Source: Porodaedalea pini
Lineage: Eukaryota > Basidiomycota > Agaricomycetes > Hymenochaetales > Hymenochaetaceae
Reading direction: 5' to 3'
NCBI GenBank assembly: GCA_002794775.1
Contig: NBAY01000026.1
Coordinates: forward strand, 1-64,000
DNA: 64,000 nucleotides
In this document: one piece after another, positions 57,442-64,000 of the stretch
Layout: every line of letters begins with the position of its first letter
How positions within the stretch are numbered: the first letter of the stretch is position 1
Program-made: the position numbers and the translations under genes
The notes under the pieces: model-generated
Databases searched by the model: none
What the model was told of the DNA's origin: nothing
What the model saw: only the letters and a program-made list of their open reading frames with translations

Positions 57442-59687
57442 AAGTTGAACTTCCTCTTCCGTCACTCCTATAAGGCATTGGGTCGTCCGCGGTGGCTGCA
57501 GTACAAAGCAGAAAGGGTGTATTTTATTTCTACGCCGTAAGGGCAGGTCTGGAAGAATGCTTTGGCTTGTGAGTGAGGCGATGGCTGTCATAGAAGCCAA
57601 ACCACATACCGTCCTTTTTGTACACCGAGTCTGTACCTCTTCAGATAGCATCAAAGCGTCTGACCGACCTTGGAAGAAAACATGTATCGCTTTTTAATAC
57701 AGATCAGCAGACGAGGGCCCTCTAAACTGACTTCGGGGCCCAAGCACTGCATCTTCGTCCAAGTGGATCAGGAAAGTCATCTCTTTTATCCTTCCATTGT
57801 TATAGGGACTTCTTGTCATTCTGTGATATTTATCTAGAGGAAAAAGATACATTAGCGTGCGGTGGCGTCGAGAATGCTAATAATAGATGAGTTCGTCGCT
57901 TTCAACAGCATGAAATAGTAAAGACTCACTCAAGGACTGAACAGGAGGTTCAGCGTGGCGAGATTCGTCCCCGTCGCAAGCCGCTGGACCAGGAGGGGGT
58001 GGGGGATAGATATACCTTCTAGACATTCGGCGAGTTCAGTCTGGCAACTAGACCCTAATGACAAATTGATTGTCTCCGCATAGCTTTGAACCCAAATATC
58101 AGCAGTCCAACGCGCTTTAGCAACATCGCTAGTGCTATTTCACTTTCTTTTTTCAGAAAGAGCAGTCCGGTCAAGAATTCCTTGCCGCACTCGGAACACT
58201 AGTACTGGCCTTCGTGAAACTCTTTCCCCTTCAGGTCCCATCCAGGAGGGACTTCCTGTATCAATCGAATCGTGGCGGTGATTGCCTCCTGAGCATGCAA
58301 ATGAGTTGACGATAGCCGTCCTAAGCAGCCTCGAGCAGGTTTACTTCCAGAGATCCACTTCCTTGTCGGTTTAGGAAGACGACGCCTCCACAACCGATCA
58401 AGACTTTCATGAAGGATCCACGACACACGTCCACAGTACAGATGCGACTCCTCTAGCGTAAGTGACCTATGGATTCGACGATGAATTTCACTGACAAACG
58501 AGGGTCAGACGTATCAGAAGGAATGCCTCAATCCTCGATCATGTTATTCTTCCCGGCTGCTCACCAGCTGGGTCTTCGTGCGCTCACATTTCTCTCATTT
58601 AAATTGTGACGTGCACAGGAACCTTACCATACCAGTAAGCTTGCCTTCACATTCAATTATTTCGCGTGAGACTCACTAGACGTTGCTCAGAAGCGTTCCA
58701 CGAGTAGACGAGTTCAGACGCGTATTTCACTTTTGGTACAGACAACATGACGTTACGTGTTACCTACCTGCACACATCTCTACAGACAGTTACTAACTGT
58801 TTCACAGCAGTAAACGTCACTCGTTCTCCGCGTTGCCTGACCGTAGGCCGTCGCCGAAGAGTGCGAACTGTGTACTGTTGTCTCACGGGATTATTTATCA
58901 AGTCTCACATCATCTTCATTGCTCATCTTCGGCTGACATGCACGAGACGCATTTCAAAAGCAAGAAGATTACGGAGGCAAAGCTCTGCCGAGGTAGTCAT
59001 GGATGTCATGTCAGTTGAACAACAGGCATCATACGCACCTAACAGTGACACGATCATTTCACGCGCCATAACTCGACTGCAATGTCCCAAACCGAAGCGA
59101 ACACTTCCCACTTCCCTTTTTTTTTGCTTCCACTCTTCTCTCGAAGCTTACGACGTAGAACTCGTAGTGACGCTAAGTAGCTTGTCTCCGAGAGCCTAAA
59201 GTGGTTGAGATGATACCGATATGTCCCGTTCCAGAGCAATAAAAGAAATCTCAGTTTATAGAATTTGCTGTTGCCTCGAGATTCTAAGTGTCCAGTATGT
59301 TGCGCTCAGCATGAGTTCAGCAAGACCGACGCTTAGACGCTGACGTGGTCAGGTCGAAGCATCTGTTTGGATTGCCCACGCCGGAACGAGCTGCCTCTTT
59401 CAGAAAGGCACGTGTTCACTAACCCCGTGCGAGAATTTACATGATACATACACTTCCTAGAGCAGGTTCAGCAATAAATCCGTAGCCAATGTTAATACAG
59501 CATTCTATGACAGCAACGGAAAGAACTACAAAACATGACGACAGAAAAGCGAGCACCTTCAAGCGAGGACAAATGAAAAGCAATGCAGACGACGACAAGC
59601 ATGAGAATGGGATGGGTAAAGGTGATAACTCATAACTGGGCTAAAAAATCCACCAGGGAAAGTATTGAAAAAGAAACACGACAACAT

Positions 59688-62600
59688 TCAGTAACGCCGG
59701 CGTTTCGCACCGTTGCTCGACCCTTCCCCCTTCTCGTTCAATTCCTCAATATCACCGATCGGCTCTGCATCCCACTCGCCATTCCTTGAATCTCTCGCAT
59801 GTCCCCGATAGTTCGAAGAAATATCGACATTTGCATCTTCATCCTCCTCTTCGTCCGGCCCACCCATTGCTACATCATCAACGTACACCAAGCGCAATCC
59901 AAGCATCCTCCGCTCCGCCCCATGGTTTCTGACTTCAAGATGTCTCTGGATCTGATTCCGCGAGTCCCGTGACATGCTCGACTTGTCGCCTTCGCATGGA
60001 CATATCATCTTTTCCGCATTTAGATGTAGACAAATTAAATGTCGCTTTAGACCATCGCACTTTGTGAAAGTACCAAAGCACCCCTCCACCAGACAAGCAT
60101 ATGGAGCGCTCTGACTTTCTCCATAGTAGCCGCTGGCCACCAAATGTTTATCGAAGTGTTCATGTAGTTCTGGTTTGGTACATTCTTGATTGCAGCCTTG
60201 AATGGGGCAGGCAAACTTGTGTCCTTCCGGATAAAATGGCTGCAAACCAAGGGCATTTCGCATGAGATGGAGAGACACGTTATTTAGCGGGTCTCCGTTG
60301 CAGGTAACCAGCTTCGTCTCTCGTCTTTTGTTCGAGGGCGTGGTGGCATTTTTCGAGTGTCGACTCGCATTCCCCGCCTTCGGCACTCGAGGAGCGAGCA
60401 CGTAGGTGGATGAAGTGGACTGCAGCGGAAAGGGAGGACCAAATGTTACGACTGGATGTGTAGCTGGAACATTTATGCGGTCACGGCTGGTGATGCTCTT
60501 GTTTGGGACGACACCTGCCATTTGAGGACGAGAATTAGAAGATTGTGGGCCTTCGAGGACTATTGACGCTTTTTGTCGCTTGCGATTGTTGATAGAAGTT
60601 GCAACGGGGGTCGGCGAAGATGTGAACGGGCTATTGAACGACACAGGGTCGATCTGCGATGTCGTCGTCGCACGGTTCTCCCGGTAATGAGAATGCTTAG
60701 CTTGAAAGGCGGCCTCGGGTGGGTGTAGTGTTCGACTCGGTGGTGTCATGGAAGATGTGGTTACATTGGCCACTGAAGGCGTAGAATAAGGAGGCAGGCC
60801 TGACAACCAGGCAAGGCTGGCTTTCACGAACTCGTCGAGAGATTGAGTATCGATAGTAGACATATTGGGTAGTCCTGTGGTCTGGTCTATCCCTAGGTCC
60901 GGTTTAGCATAGTCAAGGATACTGAGTGACGGTGCCGGCCGAGTCCGAAGGTCTTCATCAGCTAGAGTAGGAGGATTATTGGGAGTGAGTCCTGATGCGG
61001 TCGGTGCAGCAGAATCTTGATTGAATGGCATTGGGTTAGTTTGTAGTGTATTTGTCTCATTGTTCACCCAGTAAGAAGCACTCCTAGCTTGGAGAACTGG
61101 GTGGGGTGAGCGCAGAGCTGTATTTGAATAAACAATGGAAGGCGCGGTATGGTTGACTGCTGATGATGCCGAGCATGGAGGCAGACCCGACGACCATTCG
61201 AGGTCGGCTTTCACGAATTCATCGAGAGATGAAGTATCGATAGTGGACATATTGGGTAGCCCTATGGTCTGGTCTATCCGTACATCCGCTTTAGGATGGT
61301 TGTGGATACTGAGCGATGATACTGGTCGATTTTGGGGGAGATGCTCTTCGTCGCTGGGACTAGCAGAATTTGCGGGAGTGAGCGCTGGCGTAGTATACAG
61401 TGAGTCTGTGGGAGAGCTAGAAAGTGGGTGTAAGACGCTGTTTTATGTTGGTGGAAAGACATGTACTCACGGGGCAAGGGAGATACCACGGAGTTGAGCA
61501 TATCCTCCCGGAGTAGAATGCGTTGTATAGGGTACTGAGAATGACGTGCTCTCAGAATCACGATGTTCCTTTTCATGGTTGGGACCGAGACCATCGAATT
61601 TAGTGTTGCAGTTCCGGAACGGATATACCCGCTCCTCGAAAGAGGCAACTCCTAACTTGGAAGACATCGGGTAGGAGATTGGACATGCAGGCCGCGTTGG
61701 CGTGGCATGATGAGAGCCGAGGACTGAAGTACTCTGCGCATTGAGAGTCGCGCACTGAGCATCTGATCTGCTACTGGACTGAATGTCGATGTTTTTATGT
61801 GTTCTAGATACGGTAGGCTGGGCAAAGTCCTTTGCGAATATGCGACTCTGAGCCGATGGTGTCTGCCCTAACGCCGCACTGGTCCGAAAATCAGTCGTAT
61901 TATAGTTGCTCAAAGATGACACCGCGTTGGTCGAATCTCGACTACAGATATTGAAGCTGTTCGCTCCATCTGTTTGAAAACTACATAGCGGGTCAGGATG
62001 AGAAGAGAGAAATCAGAGTGGCACACACGGTTCTGGCGGCAATGTTGGTCGAGGGGTTCCTTCGTGTATCTTGGGGTCCATCGGGTTGGTGTCCACGCAG
62101 CCGTATGTCGAAGCAGTTTCAGAGCTATGTTGGGGTGGTTGAACGCAACGAGAAAGGAGATCACGCGGTGCTCGTGGGCCTACATGCGGCTCAGGATAGA
62201 TCATGTCTGAACGGGGAGAGGATGAGGGGACCAAGCTGTATGAAGCTAGTTCATTCCCTAATGGGCCCCGAAGGTCGAAGTGATCATGCAATCGTTCATC
62301 TGAGCCAGAAGCAGTGAGATCTTGGATGGCCAGCGTGGCGCGAGTCGCATCGGAGTTGACTGTATGCCTACAGCGTACGCGTCTAGTCAACGGAAATGTT
62401 ATCATATCGATTGACGTACGTGTTTTCCACTGGTAGCTTAAACGACAGTGGATTGTTGACCGCGTCTTCTCCGAAAGACAAACTGAGTTCGTCGCTGCAG
62501 TGTGCTGGATCAAACTCGGTGTTCTGATTATCTTCTACCTATTGAGAGACGCACTGGAATGAACTTCATCAGGACAGGCTAAAGACAATAGGATCACGAC

Positions 62601-62704
62601 GGAGAAGCTCACAAAGAGGGATAATCTTTGAAAGGGTTATTCTGGATACCATCTCGTTCGCGCGAGGATGGCCACAGGCCGTAACAATCTTCTGGCGGCG
62701 TCAT
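59688..62704 (-). CDS. C2H2 zinc-finger protein, copy C
   Basis: Third, longer and more diverged family member. Likely ATG at 62704-62702 (MTPPEDCYGLWPSSRERDG). Recognised exons carry ELSLSFGEDAVNNPLSFKL, then HTVNSDATRATLAIQDLTAS ... PEP joined to FQTDGANSFNICSRDSTNAV ... ISLAP joined to SPTDSLYTTPALTPANSASP and on to the stop at 59688. The large last exon contains two in-frame copies of a segment (IDQT-GLPNMSTIDT, SLDEFVKA, W-SGLPP) and then three zinc-finger-like units: CPIQGCNQECTKPELHEHF, CLVEGCFGTFTKCDGLKRHL and MICPCEGD...IQRHLEVRNH, ending NGAKRRRY. The first junction near 62530-62610 could not be closed in frame, so either exon 1 differs or the 5' end is damaged. Probable nuclear nucleic-acid-binding protein. 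Confidence 0.7.
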
Positions 62705-62889
62705 ACACTTCCAGAACGTCGGAAAATGAAAGAAGAGGCAGTGGTGGAAGTGTAGAGCAGGCGAGTGCGCTCGGAGGTAGGGAGGGGTTTTTGCCTGTCA
62801 ACGAGGAACTGGAAGGAGAAAAAGCGAGAGAGAGGCGGATAGAGTTCGTCTGCTTATGTTAAATTTGTGGCCCGTGTCGATTTACGTCG

Positions 62890-62895
62890 CACGTG
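62890..62895. promoter_or_regulatory. CACGTG box upstream of zinc-finger copy C
   Basis: 186 bp before the ATG; the surrounding bases have diverged from copies A and B while the hexamer is kept. Confidence 0.45.
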
Positions 62896-63243
62896 CTGTT
62901 GAACTTTTCATTCGCGTCGCATGTAGAGTCACTGATTCGGACATGAACATTGTGGCCTAAAGCAGAGATAATGTTGTTCTATTCTGCGGCATAAGTGTCT
63001 GGCAGAACGCTTGAACTCGTGAGTGACGCGGTACTTGCAACAGAAGCATAGCCACATACCATTGCTCTTGGACATTGCGTCCTTAATCATTCCAGAACGT
63101 ATCAAAGCGTCGGTGTCACTTCGCTTGCAACTTCTTCTTAAGGTATGACGGACATTTGGGCTTGACTTCGGGGCGCCAGCAATCCATATTAGACAAAACA
63201 CTTCAGTAAAGTTGCCTCTTCTGTCTTTCAATGAACAAGCACT

Positions 63244-63245
<2 letters not shown>

Positions 63246-63283
<38 letters not shown>
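63246..63283. repeat. (CT)19 microsatellite
   Basis: Nineteen uninterrupted CT units (38 bp) followed by TTTTGG. Likely length-variable between strains. Confidence 0.97.
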
Positions 63284-63286
<3 letters not shown>

Positions 63287-63759
63287 GGTAGCCCGCTACA
63301 TTCAAGGACTGTATGGTTGATAAGCCCGTCGTCTTTTGTCTCCTATACTATAGCACCAGACAACGAAGCATTCATGGGATGAAGCAACGAATTGCAAGCC
63401 TCTATAATGCCAAGGACAAGAGTGGGTACCTTTCAAACGGTTCTTTGTTTTCAATCACGGGGAAACGGTAATAAGGATAAAAAACTGACCGTCTTTCAAC
63501 AGACTTGTTTCACAACACCAGTACTCTGCAATTCTCAGGTGCCCTTATCCCTGCACCCTGGAGCGAGTATGACTGACCAATTGCATCATACACACATCCA
63601 GATGTGTTTGAAGGGTTCACGATCCACGATACCTGACCACCGCATCAAGAGGATTCTGCTGCAAACGTTAGTACTGTATATGCCTCGTGAGCAAAATTTA
63701 ACCGCTTACAGCGATACAGCTTCGAGTCTCGAATACATTTCGCGTTATATGATATCCAA

Positions 63760-64000
63760 TTATCTTACGGGAAGATAGCCGGACGTTGCAAAGGACATGT
63801 CATCTAAAGGGATAGAAGGACTGCCCACGGAGTAAGTCTTCTCATGCACTGCTTTCTCCAGCTCGGATAGTCGTTCTCTGACATACTTCTTCTCAGTCTT
63901 GACATCAACAAGTAGTCCAGCTTTACGATACCGATGAGCTTGTCAGTTTAATGAAAGCATCCGGTGGTCAACTCACTGGCCTCCTTCAAACACGTGCTAT
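63760..64000 (-). CDS. 3' end of an unrecognised gene, cut by the window edge
   Basis: Minus-strand coding end: STCLKEA before, and THRYRKAGLLVDVKTEKKY after, a short 38-nt intron (63976-63939, GTGAGT...CTGACAAG), then VRERLSELEKAVHEKTYSVG and SPSIPLDDMSFATSGYLPVR at the TAA 63762-63760. The helical, heptad-like ERLSELEKAV part suggests a coiled coil. The intron is near the lower size limit for this group, which lowers confidence. Function unknown because most of the gene lies outside. Confidence 0.45.

Larger units (their letters stand above)
54920..59405 (-). repeat. Right arm of the inverted segmental duplication
   Basis: Mirror of 45533-49800. Slightly longer because of a 128-bp tandem duplication inside the zinc-finger copy and other small insertions. 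The part at 57720-59400, like 45600-47200 in the left arm, shows only broken frames (for example ECGKEFLTG-like and SWILHESLDRLWRR-like fragments), so it may carry remains of a further gene that I cannot name. An exact CACTAGTACTG site lies at 58197-58207, absent from the matching place in the left arm. Confidence 0.88.
62705..63759. other. Upstream region of copy C and intergenic DNA
   Basis: Up to about 63180 this is homologous to the upstream regions of copies A and B, so the third copy was duplicated together with roughly 500 bp of 5' DNA. Beyond that lies a CT microsatellite. The frames at 62929-63231 (-) and 63392-63778 (+) have no recognisable family. Confidence 0.5.

Noticed and set aside
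63246..63283. Array-like repeat considered as CRISPR or satellite
   Set aside because: It is a simple CT dinucleotide run with no spacers, in a eukaryotic genome.

Overview
This window is nuclear DNA of a filamentous basidiomycete, most likely an agaricomycete; the class and any order (Polyporales-like features) are inferred from gene style, not proven. The evidence is genes cut by many short GT-AG introns (about 38-80 nt), a DUF6533-type membrane protein family, a fungal P450 of CYP512/ent-kaurene-oxidase-like style, a chromodomain Ty3/gypsy retrotransposon, hAT and Tc1/mariner miniature elements, and no bacterial-type operons. No tRNA, rRNA or CRISPR was recognised.

Layout. 0-17 kb: the C-terminal half of a DUF6533-like protein (+), an intron-rich P450 (-), an intracellular pepsin-type aspartic protease (+), phosphoglycerate kinase (+), a membrane-anchored amidohydrolase (-), three miniature DNA transposons with target duplications (14.0-15.5 kb), and a phosducin-like protein (+). 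17-27 kb: a second DUF6533-like gene, a further hAT-type miniature element, then a 7.1-kb Ty3/gypsy chromovirus (minus strand) with 463-bp LTRs, itself invaded by a 933-bp solo LTR. 28-34 kb: an F-box protein and a long serine-rich disordered protein (both -). 35.8-45.5 kb: a decayed third DUF6533 copy, a small YCII-domain protein, a TIR element, a SET-domain pseudogene beside its intact paralog, an MFS sugar transporter and a broken GH13 alpha-glucosidase.

45.5-59.4 kb is a segmental inverted duplication: arms of about 4.3-4.5 kb (45.53-49.80 and 54.92-59.41 kb) face each other across a 5.1-kb spacer holding a foldback element and a PTP/dual-specificity phosphatase gene. Each arm carries a copy of a C2H2-like zinc-finger gene ending in G-T-K-R-R-R-F. 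A third, more diverged copy follows at 59.7-62.7 kb. Copies A and B are damaged by different frameshifts and a tandem duplication; copy C looks mostly intact. All three keep a CACGTG box about 190 bp before the ATG. The last bases hold the 3' end of an unrecognised minus-strand gene.

The genes do not form one pathway. PGK, phosducin-like, F-box, phosphatase and SET genes are housekeeping or signalling genes. The transporter plus broken glucosidase looks like a decaying sugar-use pair. The recurring theme is duplication followed by decay (DUF6533 x3, SET x2, zinc finger x3) among transposons. Gene models were spliced by eye; exon limits given to the base are those where donor, acceptor, frame and family alignment all agreed.
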